A DNA stretch of 64,000 bases, from the NCBI RefSeq assembly GCF_003937915.1, contig NZ_RHUM01000006.1:186001-250000 (forward strand), in the 5' to 3' direction. A program made the position numbers and the translations under genes. This stretch comes from Erwinia sp. 198 (GTDB taxonomy: Bacteria > Pseudomonadota > Gammaproteobacteria > Enterobacterales > Enterobacteriaceae). Below, in pieces: positions 50,784-61,804 of the stretch (the stretch's first letter is position 1; each line of letters begins with the position of its first letter). Below the pieces are notes generated by a model, which was not told where the DNA came from, ran no database searches, and worked only from the letters and a program-made list of their open reading frames with translations.

Positions 50784-51923
50784 ATGCCTCAGCCATTAAC
50801 GATAGCCCTCGTCGCCGGAGAAACCTCCGGCGATATTCTTGGTGCCGGGCTGATCCGCGCCCTGAAGAGCAAGCACCCGGATACGCGCTTTGTCGGCGTA
50901 GCCGGGCCGCTGATGCAGGCTGAAGGCTGTGAAGCCTGGTACGAAATGGAAGAGCTGGCGGTAATGGGCGTCGTGGAAGTGCTGGAACGCCTGCCGCGCC
51001 TGCTGAAGATCCGCCGCGATCTGACGCAGCGATTCAGCGAGCTTAAACCGGATGTCTTTGTCGGCATCGATGCGCCAGACTTTAATATTACGCTCGAAGG
51101 GCGCCTGAAGCAGCGTGGGATCCGCACCATCCATTACGTTAGTCCGTCCGTATGGGCGTGGCGACAGAAGCGCGTCTTCAAAATTGGCCGCTCGACCGAT
51201 CTGGTGCTGGCGTTTCTACCCTTTGAAAAAGCCTTTTACGATCGCTATAACGTTCCCTGCCGCTTTATTGGTCATACAATGGCCGATACGATGCCGATCG
51301 AGCCGGACAAGCGCGCCGCGCGGCTGGAGCTGGGCATTGCGGAAGCGGTGCCTTGCCTGGCGCTGCTGCCGGGCAGCCGCAATGCGGAAGTAGAAATGCT
51401 CAGCGCTGATTTTCTGCGCACCGCGGTGCTGCTGCGCGCCAGGTGGCCCAATCTTGAAATCGTGGTGCCGTTGGTGAATCCACGGCGTCGCGAGCAGTTC
51501 GAAAAAATAAAAGCGGAAGTCGCGCCCGATTTGCCGATGCATCTGCTGGATGGCAAAGGCCGTCAGGCGATGATCGCCAGCGATGCGGCGCTGCTGGCTT
51601 CCGGCACGGCGGCGCTGGAGTGTATGCTGGCGAAATGCCCGATGGTGGTGGGCTATCGCATGAAGCCCTTTACCTTCTGGCTGGCGAAACGCCTGGTGAA
51701 AACCGATTACGTCTCGCTGCCAAATCTGTTAGCCGGTCGTGAGCTGGTGAAAGAGCTGTTGCAGGATGAGTGCCAGCCGGCACAGCTGGCGGCCGCGCTG
51801 GAACCGCTGCTGACGCAGGGCGAAGCCCGCGATCGCCTGCTGGCGACCTTTACCGAACTGCATCACCAAATTCGCTGGAATGCCGACGAGCAGGCCGCCG
51901 CCGCCGTACTGGAGCTGTGTTAA
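50784..51923 (+). CDS. lpxB: Lipid-A-disaccharide synthase LpxB
   Basis: GT-B-type glycosyltransferase (family GT19) that joins UDP-2,3-diacylglucosamine and lipid X. Conserved segments are [39 protein letters not shown] and [12 protein letters not shown]. The 379 residues compare with 382 in E. coli. Its stop shares a base with the rnhB start (TAATG). Confidence 0.97.
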   Translation: MPQPLTIALVAGETSGDILGAGLIRALKSKHPDTRFVGVAGPLMQAEGCEAWYEMEELAVMGVVEVLERLPRLLKIRRDLTQRFSELKPDVFVGIDAPDFNITLEGRLKQRGIRTIHYVSPSVWAWRQKRVFKIGRSTDLVLAFLPFEKAFYDRYNVPCRFIGHTMADTMPIEPDKRAARLELGIAEAVPCLALLPGSRNAEVEMLSADFLRTAVLLRARWPNLEIVVPLVNPRRREQFEKIKAEVAPDLPMHLLDGKGRQAMIASDAALLASGTAALECMLAKCPMVVGYRMKPFTFWLAKRLVKTDYVSLPNLLAGRELVKELLQDECQPAQLAAALEPLLTQGEARDRLLATFTELHHQIRWNADEQAAAAVLELC

Positions 51924-52534
51924 TGAGTTTTATCTATCCCCAGGCCAGCCTGATTGCTGGCGTGGATGAAGTAGGCCGTGGCCCGTTAGTCGGCGCGGTC
52001 GTGACCGCTGCGGTTATCCTCGACCCGGCGAAACCGATCGTTGGCCTGGCCGACTCGAAGAAGCTGTCGGAAAAACGCCGTCTGGCGCTGTTCGATGAGA
52101 TCAAAGAGAAGGCGTTAAGCTGGAGCCTGGGCCGCGCGGAGCCGGAAGAAATCGACCAGCTGAATATTCTGCACGCCACCATGCTGGCGATGCAGCGCGC
52201 CGTGGCGGGACTGGCGATCGTACCGGATTTTGTGCTGATCGACGGCAACCGCTGCCCGGCGCTGCCGATGCCCGCGCAGGCGGTGGTTAAAGGCGACAGC
52301 CTGGTGGCGGAAATCAGCGCCGCGTCGATTATTGCTAAAGTCACGCGCGACAGGGAAATGGCCGAGCTGGATCTTCTGTTCCCGCAGTATGGCTTCGCCC
52401 AGCACAAGGGCTACCCAACGGCGCTGCATATGGCGCGGCTGGCGCTGCACGGCGCTACGCCACATCATCGCCGCAGCTTCGCGCCGGTGCGCAATGCGCT
52501 GCTGGACGCCGAAGTGCTCGCTGCGGCTCGATAA
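51923..52534 (+). CDS. rnhB: Ribonuclease HII
   Basis: Removes single ribonucleotides and RNA from RNA-DNA hybrids. The ATG at 51923 sits in the TAATG overlap with lpxB and gives 203 residues ([21 protein letters not shown]). Catalytic acids are in [16 protein letters not shown] (Asp-Glu), [10 protein letters not shown] (Asp) and KVTRDREM (Asp). The frame extends upstream inside lpxB without homology. E. coli RnhB is 198 residues. Confidence 0.97.
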   Translation: MSFIYPQASLIAGVDEVGRGPLVGAVVTAAVILDPAKPIVGLADSKKLSEKRRLALFDEIKEKALSWSLGRAEPEEIDQLNILHATMLAMQRAVAGLAIVPDFVLIDGNRCPALPMPAQAVVKGDSLVAEISAASIIAKVTRDREMAELDLLFPQYGFAQHKGYPTALHMARLALHGATPHHRRSFAPVRNALLDAEVLAAAR

Positions 52535-52556
52535 CAAGTTTTCAGCAGGATTAAAG

Positions 52557-55500
52557 ATGGCCGAACCTCGTTTTGTTCATTTACGCGTACACAGCGACTA
52601 CTCCATGGTGGATGGGCTAGCCAAGACTGCCCCGCTGGTGAAAAAAGCGGCGGCGATGGGTATGCCCGCAATAGCCATTACCGACTTTACCAACCTTTGC
52701 GGGCTGGTGAAGTTTTACGGCACGGCTCACGGTCAGGGCATGAAGCCAATTATCGGCGCGGACTTCAACGTTGCCAGCGAGGCAATGGGCGAAGAGCTGT
52801 CGCAGCTGACCGTGCTGGCCGCGACCAACACCGGCTACCAGAATCTTACCCTGCTGATTTCGCGCGCCTATCAGCGCGGCTATGGGGCGGCCGGCCCGAC
52901 CATCGATCGCGACTGGCTGATTGAGCTGAACGAAGGCCTGATCCTGCTTTCCGGCGGACGCCGGGGCGATGTCGGCAAGATGCAGCTGCGCGGCAACCAG
53001 ACGCAGGTGGCCGAATGCCTGGCGTTCTATAAACAATATTTCCCTAATCGCTACTATCTGGAGCTGATCCGCACCGGTCGACCTGACGAAGAATCCTGGC
53101 TGCACGCCGCCGTTGAGCTGGCCACGGCCGAAGGTATCCCGGTCGTGGCGACCAATGAAGTCTGCTTTTTGGAAGAGGACGATTTCGACGCGCATGAAAT
53201 CCGCGTAGCCATCCACGACGGCTTCACGCTGGACGATCCCAAACGGCCACGCCTCTACAGTCCTCAGCAATATCTGCGCAGCGTCGATGAGATGTGCGAG
53301 CTGTTTTCGGACATCCCGGAAGCGCTGGCGAACAGCGTGGAAATTGCTAAGCGCTGTAACGTTACTATTCGCCTGGGTGAATACTTCCTGCCGCAGTTCC
53401 CGACCGGCGATATGACCACCGAAGATTTTCTGGTAATGAAATCGAAGGAGGGGCTGGAAGAGCGGCTGGAGTTTTTGTTCCCCGACCCGGAAGTGCGCGC
53501 GCAAAAAAGGCCGGAATATGACGAGCGCCTCGAAATCGAGCTGAACGTTATCAACCAGATGGGTTTCCCCGGCTACTTCCTGATCGTGATGGAGTTTATC
53601 CAGTGGTCGAAGGATAACAACGTGCCGGTCGGGCCGGGCCGTGGCTCCGGTGCCGGTTCGCTGGTGGCCTATGCGCTGAAAATTACCGACCTCGATCCGC
53701 TGGAGTTCGACCTGCTGTTCGAACGCTTCCTTAACCCGGAACGTGTTTCCATGCCCGACTTTGACGTCGACTTCTGCATGGAAAAACGCGATCTGGTCAT
53801 TGAGCACGTGGCCGAAATGTACGGCCGCAAGGCGGTTTCACAGATTATCACCTTTGGTACGATGGCGGCGAAAGCGGTGATCCGCGATGTGGGCCGCGTA
53901 CTGGGGCATCCTTACGGTTTTGTCGATCGGATCTCTAAACTGGTGCCGCCCGATCCGGGCATGACGCTGGAAAAAGCCTTTGCGGCCGAGCCGCAGCTGC
54001 CGGAAATTTACGAGGCCGACGAGGAAGTCAAAGCGCTGATCGATATGGCGCGCAAGCTGGAAGGCGTCACGCGTAACGCCGGTAAACATGCGGGCGGCGT
54101 GGTGATTGCGCCTACGCAAATCACCGACTTTGCGCCACTTTACTGCGACGAAAACGGTAACCATCCGGTTACCCAGTTCGACAAGAACGATGTGGAATAC
54201 GCCGGACTGGTGAAGTTTGACTTCCTGGGGCTGCGTACGCTGACCATTATCGACTGGGCGCTGGCGATGATTAACGCCCGTCGCAAGAAGCACGGCGAGC
54301 CGCCTGTCGATATCGCGGCGATTCCGCTTGATGACAAGAAAAGTTTCGATATGCTACAGCGCTCGGAAACCACGGCGGTGTTCCAGCTTGAATCGCGCGG
54401 CATGAAGGATCTGATCAAGCGTCTGAAGCCGGACTGCTTTGAAGATATGATCGCACTGGTGGCGCTGTTCCGCCCTGGCCCGCTTCAGTCGGGCATGGTA
54501 GATAACTTTATTGACCGTAAGCACGGCCGCGAAGCGATTTCCTATCCTGACATTCAGTGGCAGCATGAGTCGTTGAAGCCGGTGCTGGAACCAACCTACG
54601 GCATTATCCTGTATCAGGAACAGGTAATGCAGATTGCGCAGGTGCTGGCGGGCTACAGCCTCGGCGGCGCGGATATGTTGCGTCGTGCAATGGGTAAAAA
54701 GAATCCGGTCGAAATGGCCAAGCAGCGCGGCGGCTTTGAAGACGGCGCGAAAGCGCGCGGCATCGACGGTGAGCTGGCGATAAAAATCTTCGACCTGGTG
54801 GAGAAGTTCGCCGGTTACGGCTTTAACAAGTCGCACTCTGCCGCTTACGCGCTGGTTTCCTACCAGACGCTGTGGCTGAAGGCGCACTATCCGGCTGAGT
54901 TTATGGCGGCGGTCATGACGGCCGATATGGATAACACCGAGAAGGTGGTTGGCCTGGTGGACGAATGCTGGCGGATGGGGCTGAAAGTCCTGCCGCCGGA
55001 TATCAACGCCGGGCTGTATCCGTTCCACGTGAATGACGACGGCGAAATCGTATACGGTATCGGCGCGATCAAAGGCGTGGGCGAAGGCCCGATCGAAGCG
55101 ATTCTGGAAGCGCGTAATAAAGACGGCTACTTCCGGGAACTGTTCGATCTTTGCGCGCGCACCGATACCAAAAAGCTTAACCGGCGCGTGCTGGAAAAGC
55201 TGATTATGTCCGGCGCGTTTGACCGGCTTGGGCCGCACCGCGCGGCTCTGATGAGCGCGCTGAACGATGCGCTGAAAGCGGCGGATCAACACGCCAAAGC
55301 CGAGGCTATTGGCCAGGCAGACATGTTCGGCGTGCTGGCCGATGAGCCGGAACAGATTGAAAAATCCTACGCCGACGTGACGCCGTGGCCGGAGCAGGTC
55401 AGGCTGGATGGCGAAAGAGAAACCCTAGGGCTTTACTTAACCGGGCACCCGATTAATCAGTATCTGAAAGAGATCGAGCGCTACGTGGGAGGAATGCGCC

Positions 55501-56039
55501 TGAAAGACATGCACCCGACCGAACGTGGCAAAATGACCATGGCCGTAGGTCTGGTGGTGGCGGCTCGCGTAATGGTAACAAAACGCGGAAACCGTATCGG
55601 TATTTGTACGCTGGACGACCGATCCGGTCGTCTGGAAGTGATGTTATTCACCGATGCACTTGATAAGTTCCAGCATTTGCTGGAAAAAGACCGTATCCTG
55701 ATCGTCAGCGGACAGGTCAGCTTCGATGACTTCAGCGGCGGGCTTAAAATGACCGCTCGCGATGTGATGGACATTGATGAAGCCCGTGAAAAATATGCTC
55801 GCGGGCTTGCTATCTCGCTGACGGACAGGCAAATTGATGACCAGCTTTTAAACCGTCTCCGCCAGTCTCTGGAACCTTATCGTTCGGGGACTATTCCGGT
55901 TCATCTCTACTATCAGAGAGAGGATGCGCGGGCGAGGCTGCGCTTCGGCGCAGCGTGGCGCGTATCGCCCAGCGACCGTTTATTAAACGACCTGCGGTCG
56001 CTGATCGGGTCGGAGCAGGTGGAACTGGAGTTTGACTAA
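52557..56039 (+). CDS. dnaE: DNA polymerase III alpha subunit
   Basis: Catalytic replicative polymerase, 1160 residues as in E. coli. A PHP domain ([14 protein letters not shown]) precedes the C-family polymerase core, with [16 protein letters not shown] and the catalytic Asp pair in [13 protein letters not shown]. The third catalytic Asp lies farther on. The helix-hairpin-helix region, the clamp-binding motif QADMFGVL (about residue 920) and an OB fold ([19 protein letters not shown] in part) follow. The ATG at 52557 follows CAGGA. An upstream in-frame ATG within rnhB was rejected. Confidence 0.98.
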   Translation: MAEPRFVHLRVHSDYSMVDGLAKTAPLVKKAAAMGMPAIAITDFTNLCGLVKFYGTAHGQGMKPIIGADFNVASEAMGEELSQLTVLAATNTGYQNLTLLISRAYQRGYGAAGPTIDRDWLIELNEGLILLSGGRRGDVGKMQLRGNQTQVAECLAFYKQYFPNRYYLELIRTGRPDEESWLHAAVELATAEGIPVVATNEVCFLEEDDFDAHEIRVAIHDGFTLDDPKRPRLYSPQQYLRSVDEMCELFSDIPEALANSVEIAKRCNVTIRLGEYFLPQFPTGDMTTEDFLVMKSKEGLEERLEFLFPDPEVRAQKRPEYDERLEIELNVINQMGFPGYFLIVMEFIQWSKDNNVPVGPGRGSGAGSLVAYALKITDLDPLEFDLLFERFLNPERVSMPDFDVDFCMEKRDLVIEHVAEMYGRKAVSQIITFGTMAAKAVIRDVGRVLGHPYGFVDRISKLVPPDPGMTLEKAFAAEPQLPEIYEADEEVKALIDMARKLEGVTRNAGKHAGGVVIAPTQITDFAPLYCDENGNHPVTQFDKNDVEYAGLVKFDFLGLRTLTIIDWALAMINARRKKHGEPPVDIAAIPLDDKKSFDMLQRSETTAVFQLESRGMKDLIKRLKPDCFEDMIALVALFRPGPLQSGMVDNFIDRKHGREAISYPDIQWQHESLKPVLEPTYGIILYQEQVMQIAQVLAGYSLGGADMLRRAMGKKNPVEMAKQRGGFEDGAKARGIDGELAIKIFDLVEKFAGYGFNKSHSAAYALVSYQTLWLKAHYPAEFMAAVMTADMDNTEKVVGLVDECWRMGLKVLPPDINAGLYPFHVNDDGEIVYGIGAIKGVGEGPIEAILEARNKDGYFRELFDLCARTDTKKLNRRVLEKLIMSGAFDRLGPHRAALMSALNDALKAADQHAKAEAIGQADMFGVLADEPEQIEKSYADVTPWPEQVRLDGERETLGLYLTGHPINQYLKEIERYVGGMRLKDMHPTERGKMTMAVGLVVAARVMVTKRGNRIGICTLDDRSGRLEVMLFTDALDKFQHLLEKDRILIVSGQVSFDDFSGGLKMTARDVMDIDEAREKYARGLAISLTDRQIDDQLLNRLRQSLEPYRSGTIPVHLYYQREDARARLRFGAAWRVSPSDRLLNDLRSLIGSEQVELEFD

Positions 56040-56051
56040 AACAGGAATATT

Positions 56052-57011
56052 ATGAGTCTTAATTACCTGGATTTCGAACAGCCAATCGCAGAACTTGAAG
56101 CGAAAATTGACTCGCTCAAGTCGGTTGGCCGTCAGGATGAAAAACTGGATATTAACCTGGATGAAGAGATCCAGCGTCTGCGCGAAAAAAGCGTCGAGCT
56201 GACCCGGAAAATCTTCTCCGATTTAGGTGCATGGCAGATCGCGCAGCTGGCGCGTCATCCTTTGCGTCCTTATACGCTGGACTATGTCCGTAATGTCTTT
56301 ACCGATTTCGACGAGCTGGCTGGCGATCGCGCTTATGCGGACGACAAAGCTATCGTCGGCGGCATTGCTCGCCTGGAAGGCCGGCCGGTGATGATCATCG
56401 GTCATCAGAAAGGCCGCGAGACCAAAGAGAAGATCCGTCGTAACTTTGGCATGCCGGCGCCGGAAGGTTACCGTAAGGCGCTACGCCTGATGGAAATGGC
56501 CGAGCGTTTTAATATGCCGATCGTGACCTTTATCGATACGCCGGGCGCTTATCCGGGCGTGGGCGCGGAAGAGCGCGGGCAGTCTGAGGCTATCGCACGT
56601 AACCTGCGTGAGATGTCCGGCCTGACCGTTCCGGTTATCTGTACCGTTATCGGTGAGGGCGGCTCCGGCGGCGCGCTGGCGATTGGCGTCGGCGACAAAG
56701 TGAATATGCTGCAGTACAGCACCTACTCGGTGATTTCGCCGGAAGGCTGTGCGTCAATTCTGTGGAAAAGCGCGGATAAAGCGCCGCTGGCCGCAGAAGC
56801 AATGGGCATTATCGCTCCGCGTTTGAAAGAGCTGAAGCTGATCGATTCGGTGATCCCGGAGCCGCTGGGCGGCGCGCACCGCGATCCGCTGGCGATTGGC
56901 GCTTCGATGAAGGCGCAGCTGCTGGCCGATTTGGCCGAGCTGGACGAGCTAAGCAAAGAAGAGCTGTTGGACCGTCGCTATCAGCGTCTGATGAGCTACG
57001 GCTACGCCTGA
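56052..57011 (+). CDS. accA: Acetyl-CoA carboxylase carboxyltransferase alpha subunit
   Basis: With AccD, transfers CO2 from carboxybiotin to acetyl-CoA to make malonyl-CoA for fatty acid synthesis. The 319 residues equal E. coli. Key segments are [33 protein letters not shown], and the oxyanion region [15 protein letters not shown]. It lies 12 bases after dnaE and ends the long plus-strand run. Confidence 0.98.
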   Translation: MSLNYLDFEQPIAELEAKIDSLKSVGRQDEKLDINLDEEIQRLREKSVELTRKIFSDLGAWQIAQLARHPLRPYTLDYVRNVFTDFDELAGDRAYADDKAIVGGIARLEGRPVMIIGHQKGRETKEKIRRNFGMPAPEGYRKALRLMEMAERFNMPIVTFIDTPGAYPGVGAEERGQSEAIARNLREMSGLTVPVICTVIGEGGSGGALAIGVGDKVNMLQYSTYSVISPEGCASILWKSADKAPLAAEAMGIIAPRLKELKLIDSVIPEPLGGAHRDPLAIGASMKAQLLADLAELDELSKEELLDRRYQRLMSYGYA

Positions 57012-57032
57012 TAGCCATCCGATCGCAGAAAG

Positions 57033-57095
57033 AGCGGGTTCTGAACAATGCGTTGTCTGAGTTAAGGCAGCGGAGCGTTCAGGGCCCGCTTTTTT
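57033..57095 (+). terminator. Terminator after accA
   Basis: AGCGGG (57033-57038) pairs with CCCGCT (57085-57090), with inner pairing CTGAAC/GTTCAG, and is followed by TTTTTT. The loop is long, but the stem base and T-run are good. It lies 21 bases past the accA stop. The 167 bases on to the mtnA stop hold nothing recognised. Confidence 0.65.
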
Positions 57096-57262
57096 ATTGG
57101 GCACAGAAAAGGGCTGTTACGGTAACTTAACGGGCCGTGCGATGGCAGCATGGCAACCCCCGTAAACGAAAAGAGAAACGTCCTGATAAAAGCGCTTAAA
57201 GTTGCGTCACCCGGCAAGGGCTGTTTTGCAGCCAAAGCGTCTTTTACCGTATTGCTTCGTCT

Positions 57263-58294
57263 TTATGCTTTAGCAGCCGGCTGAAAAATCCCCGCCTCGA
57301 CCTGGGCTGGCATGACCACGCCGGTGTCCAGCACCCAGCCGCTTATCAGCGCCGCTGGCGTGACGTCAAAGGCCGGATTATAGACCTGTGCCTCTTCCGG
57401 CGCCCACTGCACCTGGCCGAAACCGCCCGCCACGCCGGTGACTTCGCCGGCGGCCCGCTGCTCAATCGGGATGGCGTCCCCGTTCGGGCAGTGCGCATCA
57501 AGCGTGGTATGCGGCGCAGCCACATAGAAGGGAACGTTATGGTAGCGCGCCAGCACCGCCAGGCTGTAGGTACCAATCTTGTTCGCCACGTCGCCGTTGG
57601 CGGCAATACGATCCGCACCCACCCAGATGGCATCGACCTGTTTTTTCGCCATCAGGCTGGCCGCCATGCTGTCGCAGATCAGCCGATAGGGTACGCCCAG
57701 CTCACCCAGCTCCCATGCCGTCAGGCGACCGCCCTGTAATAGCGGGCGGGTCTCATCCACCCAGACCTTTTCCACCCGGCCTTGCTGCCAGCCGCGCGCA
57801 ATCACGCCCAGCGCGGTGCCGACGCCGGCCGTCGCCAGACCACCGGTGTTACAGTGGGTTAGCAGCCGGCTGCCGGGCTCGATGAGCTTCACGCCTGCCG
57901 CCGCAATGCTGTCGCACAGTGCTTTATCTTCTTCTACCAGCCGCAGCGCTTCAAAAGTCAGCGCGGTGACAAAGTGCTCCTGAGCCAGCGCCAGCTTCAT
58001 GCGATCCAGATTGTTCATCAGATTAACGGCGGTAGGGCGGGAGGCGCGCAGCACTTCCAGCGCATCACCCAGCTCTGATTTGGGCATACCGTTTTCCGCC
58101 AGCAGGGCCAGCAGCAGACTGGCGGAAAGGCCAATCAGCGGCGCGCCGCGTACACGCAGCGTTTTAATATGTTCGACCAGCGCCGCCACATCGGGCGTCG
58201 GACACCAAATTTTCTTTTGCGGCAGCGCCTGCTGGTCAAGGATCCACAGCTGATTGTCACGTACTTGCAAGCTGGTTGTGCTTAGGGTCTGCAT
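57263..58294 (-). CDS. mtnA: S-methyl-5-thioribose-1-phosphate isomerase MtnA
   Basis: Converts methylthioribose-1-P to methylthioribulose-1-P in methionine salvage, with an eIF2B-like fold. The catalytic Cys is in [14 protein letters not shown] (about residue 163), and the catalytic Asp is in [22 protein letters not shown], shown in part. The substrate motif [10 protein letters not shown] lies near residue 50. At 343 residues it has the family length. It is divergent from mtnK across 124 bases that must hold both promoters. E. coli K-12 lacks this gene. Confidence 0.96.
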   Translation of the reverse strand: MQTLSTTSLQVRDNQLWILDQQALPQKKIWCPTPDVAALVEHIKTLRVRGAPLIGLSASLLLALLAENGMPKSELGDALEVLRASRPTAVNLMNNLDRMKLALAQEHFVTALTFEALRLVEEDKALCDSIAAAGVKLIEPGSRLLTHCNTGGLATAGVGTALGVIARGWQQGRVEKVWVDETRPLLQGGRLTAWELGELGVPYRLICDSMAASLMAKKQVDAIWVGADRIAANGDVANKIGTYSLAVLARYHNVPFYVAAPHTTLDAHCPNGDAIPIEQRAAGEVTGVAGGFGQVQWAPEEAQVYNPAFDVTPAALISGWVLDTGVVMPAQVEAGIFQPAAKA

Positions 58295-58418
58295 GAAGGT
58301 TAAATCCTGGTTGCGTAGTCAGGTCATATTGTGCCAACATGCCTTGCGGATGTATAGACGTCTGAACGGCTTGAGGTAAAGAAGGCAGCAGACAAGTTAA
58401 AACGTGGAGGATAAGTTA

Positions 58419-59618
58419 ATGTCGCAATACCGTACGTTCACCGCAGCTGATGCCGTGGAATATGCCCGTGAATATGGCGGCGTTGCCGATCCACAAAGCC
58501 TGGTCAGTTCGCAGGAAATTGGCGACGGTAATCTTAACCTTGTTTTTAAAATCTTCGATCGTGACGACGTCAGCCGCATCATCGTTAAGCAGGCGCTACC
58601 CTATGTCCGTTGCGTGGGTGAATCCTGGCCGTTGACGCTCGATCGCGCACGCATTGAGGCAGAAGTGCTGCAAATCCACGGCGAGTTTTGTCCGGCGCAT
58701 ACGGTAAAAATTCTGCATTACGATCCGGCACTGGCGGTAATGGTGATGGAAGATCTTTCCAGCCACGCTATCTGGCGCGGTGAGCAGGTTAAAGGCGTTG
58801 ATTATCCGCAGGCCGCCGCGCAGCTGGGCGAATATCTGGCGCAGACGCTGTTTCATACCTCCGATTTTTATCAGCATCCGTATCAGAAAAAAGCGGACGT
58901 TATCCGTTTTACCAATCCGGAGCTGTGCGATATCACCGAAGAGCTTTTCTTTAACGAGCCTTATGAAGTACATGAACGCAACGGCTATCCTCGCGCGCTG
59001 GAGCCGCTGGTGGCCGGGCTTCGTACCGATGGTGAACTGCGCCATAAGGTCGCCGCGCTCAAGCACGGTTTTCTGTCCAGTGCGCAAGCGCTGCTGCATG
59101 GCGATGTGCACAGTGGATCGATTTTTGTGGCTGAAAACAGCCTGAAAGTGATCGATGCAGAATTTGGATTTTACGGGCCGATGGGTTTTGACGTGGGCAG
59201 CGCGTTAGGTAATTTACTGATCAACTATTGCGCGCTGCCCGGCCTGCTGGCTCCGCGTGAAGCGGCCGACGCGCGGGAAAAGCGCCTCAACGACGTGCGT
59301 ACAACCTGGCAGAGCTTTGCCGAAGGTTTCCTGGCGTTGGCTGCCGAAAAAACGCAGGATCGCGCGCTGGCTTATCCGGGCTATGCCGCCGAATTTTTGG
59401 CTAAAGTGTGGCGCGATACGCTGGGCTACTGCGGCACAGAGCTGATCCGTCGTACCGTTGGCATGTCGCAGGTTGCCGATATCAAAACGATTCAGGATGA
59501 GATTATGAAAGCGGAATGCGTCCGTCAGGCGATAACGCTGGGCAGAACGCTGATTCTGGCCGCCGACCATATCGAAAACATTGATGCGCTGATAGCGCGC
59601 GTGCGCCAGAACGGCTGA
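58419..59618 (+). CDS. mtnK: S-methyl-5-thioribose kinase MtnK
   Basis: Phosphorylates methylthioribose (made by MtnN) at C1 for methionine salvage. It belongs to the protein-kinase-like phosphotransferase fold: the glycine loop is [13 protein letters not shown], the ATP lysine is in [19 protein letters not shown] (in part), the catalytic loop is [13 protein letters not shown], and the metal site is [14 protein letters not shown]. The ATG at 58419 follows GGAGG by 8 bases and gives 399 residues, like Klebsiella MtnK. A start 15 bases earlier overlaps the ribosome-binding site. Confidence 0.96.
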   Translation: MSQYRTFTAADAVEYAREYGGVADPQSLVSSQEIGDGNLNLVFKIFDRDDVSRIIVKQALPYVRCVGESWPLTLDRARIEAEVLQIHGEFCPAHTVKILHYDPALAVMVMEDLSSHAIWRGEQVKGVDYPQAAAQLGEYLAQTLFHTSDFYQHPYQKKADVIRFTNPELCDITEELFFNEPYEVHERNGYPRALEPLVAGLRTDGELRHKVAALKHGFLSSAQALLHGDVHSGSIFVAENSLKVIDAEFGFYGPMGFDVGSALGNLLINYCALPGLLAPREAADAREKRLNDVRTTWQSFAEGFLALAAEKTQDRALAYPGYAAEFLAKVWRDTLGYCGTELIRRTVGMSQVADIKTIQDEIMKAECVRQAITLGRTLILAADHIENIDALIARVRQNG

Positions 59619-59661
59619 GGCATCACGCAAGGTGGCATCAGCCCGACAGGTTGGTGCCGAC

Positions 59662-59727
59662 CCGCCAGCCTTGCCCTGAGCTGAACATTCGGGCTGGCCG
59701 GCGGTGATCCCGCTAACGCTGCGGGAT
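59662..59727. terminator. Two stem-loops between convergent mtnK and the cold-shock-domain gene
   Basis: GCCAGCC (59664-59670) pairs with GGCTGGC (59692-59698) across a 21-base loop. ATCCCGC (59707-59713) pairs with GCGGGAT (59721-59727) around 7 bases. The first lies 45 bases after mtnK. The second lies 11 bases beyond the minus-strand gene's stop. Neither has a clear T-run. Confidence 0.42.
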
Positions 59728-59738
59728 ATTGCCTTGAT

Positions 59739-60221
59739 TTACATCTTGAGCAGTTTTACCGTCGCATCAATATCAATTTCATCTTCCGAGAAGATCAGCG
59801 TGGTGCCCTGGAAGGTAGTGATCGCCAGTTTCTTCAGCGTACGCATTTCTCCTGGCTTAACCGATGATTTCGGCCGGATGCTGCTCATCAACACGCCCAC
59901 GGACAGCACCGGATTTTCTTTGTCAATACGGGCATCGACCGGCACTTCTTCGCTGAACACCACGTAATTTTTAATGGCGGTGAGCTTCAGGCGCTCGCCT
60001 GCGATATAGATGTATTTGCTTTCCGGGACGACTTTTACCGCATAGGCTGACAGCCCCTTGCTGTTGGTAGTAGGCTCGAAAGTCACCGCCGCATCTTTTT
60101 TAATCAGGTCCGGGTTGGCGACCTTAATCACATGAAAATAACGGTTATCGCCGTTTTCATCTTTGATAAATCCGAACCCTTTATCTTTAAACCAGGTTGT
60201 GATCGTTCCGTTCATCGCCAT
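59739..60221 (-). CDS. Cold-shock-domain protein with C-terminal extension of unknown fold
   Basis: 160 residues, about twice the size of CspA. Residues 1-68 are a cold-shock (OB) domain. RNP1 is intact as KGFGFIKDENGD, while the RNP2 position reads RYFHV instead of the usual VFVH. Residues about 70-160 (from KYIYIAGERLKL to DIDATVKLLKM) are predicted mixed beta and alpha and match nothing recognised. Two ATGs (60221, 60215) follow AGGCGG. RNA or single-stranded DNA binding is expected from the first half, and the role of the second is unknown. It stands alone, convergent with mtnK. Confidence 0.85.
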   Translation of the reverse strand: MAMNGTITTWFKDKGFGFIKDENGDNRYFHVIKVANPDLIKKDAAVTFEPTTNSKGLSAYAVKVVPESKYIYIAGERLKLTAIKNYVVFSEEVPVDARIDKENPVLSVGVLMSSIRPKSSVKPGEMRTLKKLAITTFQGTTLIFSEDEIDIDATVKLLKM

Positions 60222-60470
60222 TACCGCCTACTTAATCGTTTATCTACTCAGTTTTTGCAGCGCGCAGTGTAAAGCACAATGCCGGCGCAGACTATGCCTT
60301 TACTTTAAGTCTGGACGATAATTTTCGGCTGTGCGAGGCCGACAAAAGCGCGGTGCGGCTGAGGGAAGCAGTAGCGCGACGGAAAGAAAGCTAAGCACGG
60401 GCCGCAGACAGATTCGTCAGCAGGCTGAAAATTCGTTATCATCCGCAGCCACTTTCCGTGCGGTAACCCG

Positions 60471-61169
60471 ATGCCTGTGATCACCGACACCTTTATTGCT
60501 CCGCCGTGCCATGACGAAATAGCTCTCCTTTATCAGGACGAGCATCTGCTGCTGATCGCCAAACCCGCCGGGCTGCTGAGCCTCTCGGGCAAAAACCCGC
60601 AGAATCTGGATTCGGTGCATCATCGGCTGGTAAAGCTATTTCCCGGCTGCACCCTGGTTCATCGTCTGGATTCCGGTACTTCCGGGCTGATGGTGGTTGC
60701 GCGCACTAAAGCGGTCAATGCCGCTCTCTGCCAGCAGTTCAGCCAGCGCGCCGTAACCAAGGTGTACAGCGCACTGCTTTGCGGACATCCCGATGATGAC
60801 GAAGGGGTGATAGACGCCGCGATTGCCAAAGATCCGGCGCTGTTCCCGCTGATGTCGATTTGCGCCATCCATGGCAAGCCCGCTCGCTCCGGCTATCGGA
60901 TCGTTGAGCGCTTTTATCATGAGCTGGAAAACGGAACGTCGCTGCCGCTGACGCGAGTACAGCTGACGCCGGAAACCGGGCGCACCCATCAACTTCGCAT
61001 TCACTGCCAGCTGCTGGGCCACCCTATCTGGGGATGCGATCTTTATGGCGGGCGCCTGCTGCCGGGCACCGAACGGACGCCGCGCATGATGCTGCACGCC
61101 AGCGAACTGCATTTCGTTCATCCCGTAAGCCAGCAGCGAATGGAGATCCGTCATGCCAGCCCGTTCTGA
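60471..61169 (+). CDS. RluA-family pseudouridine synthase
   Basis: Isomerises uridine to pseudouridine in RNA; the target is not predictable here. The catalytic motif II is HRLDSGTSGLMVVA (about residue 64), with the active Asp, KVYSALLCGHP follows, and the RNA-binding segment is PETGRTHQLRIHCQLLGHPIWGCDLYG, shown in part. At 232 residues it is a minimal enzyme with no S4 domain, like RluA. Ser-Gly replaces the common Met-x after HRLD. It is not the standard rluA locus, so it could be a paralogue. Confidence 0.88.
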   Translation: MPVITDTFIAPPCHDEIALLYQDEHLLLIAKPAGLLSLSGKNPQNLDSVHHRLVKLFPGCTLVHRLDSGTSGLMVVARTKAVNAALCQQFSQRAVTKVYSALLCGHPDDDEGVIDAAIAKDPALFPLMSICAIHGKPARSGYRIVERFYHELENGTSLPLTRVQLTPETGRTHQLRIHCQLLGHPIWGCDLYGGRLLPGTERTPRMMLHASELHFVHPVSQQRMEIRHASPF

Positions 61170-61238
61170 AAGCGGCCCAGTCCGCAACGAACGCAGGAGC
61201 GGCTGGATGGAGACAGATAACCAAACCGCAGGCGTTTA

Positions 61239-61778
61239 TTACCACATCAGGTCGTCAGGCACCTTAAAGTCGGCATACGGATCTTCTTCATCCTGCTCTT
61301 CCTGACTCAGGGCGCTATTTAATACGATGCTGCTTGCGTCCCGCTGAGCAATTTTATCGGCTACGCTTGCGGGAATAATAGCGTACTGGTGCTCGCCGCC
61401 GTTATCACTCGTCAGGCGAGCGATGGCGAGGCGACCGCTTGTCAGCTGCGCCTGGGTAAGCTTATCCACGGTAATTTTCTTAATAAGATTGTTATCCGTG
61501 AAGTTAAAATCAATATTGCCTCTTGCAACGACGATCCTGTTCATTTCAATCAGCTGCTTCACCTGAGCCTTATGCTCTTTGGATAAAGCCGCCTGTTTCT
61601 GCTGCTCGTTTAGCTGCTTATCGCGCTCAAGCTGGGCTTTTTTATTTTCTTCCACGGCCGCTCTTGCCTCGCGAGCCTGAACCCGCGATTTTTTAGCCGT
61701 TCTCTGGACCTTATCCATTTTTTTGCTGGTCACTAATCCAGCTTTCAGCATCTGCTCTTGTAAGGTAAGTTTTGTCAT
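61239..61778 (-). CDS. yaiL: DUF2058 family protein (YaiL-like)
   Basis: Nucleoprotein/polynucleotide-associated family member of unknown biochemical role. It has 179 residues, the length of E. coli YaiL. A basic, Lys/Arg-rich helical N-terminal half (about 1-80: QEQMLKAGLVTSKKMDKVQRTAKKSRVQ in part) is followed by a compact beta-rich domain. That domain includes INFNF-type NIDFNFTDNNLIKKI and AIIPASVADKIAQRD, and the tail is acidic (EEQDEEDPYADFKVPDDLMW in part). It is convergent with the RluA-type gene. Confidence 0.9.
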   Translation of the reverse strand: MTKLTLQEQMLKAGLVTSKKMDKVQRTAKKSRVQAREARAAVEENKKAQLERDKQLNEQQKQAALSKEHKAQVKQLIEMNRIVVARGNIDFNFTDNNLIKKITVDKLTQAQLTSGRLAIARLTSDNGGEHQYAIIPASVADKIAQRDASSIVLNSALSQEEQDEEDPYADFKVPDDLMW

Positions 61779-61804
61779 TTTCGTTTCTGAGGCTGTTGAA
61801 TAAT

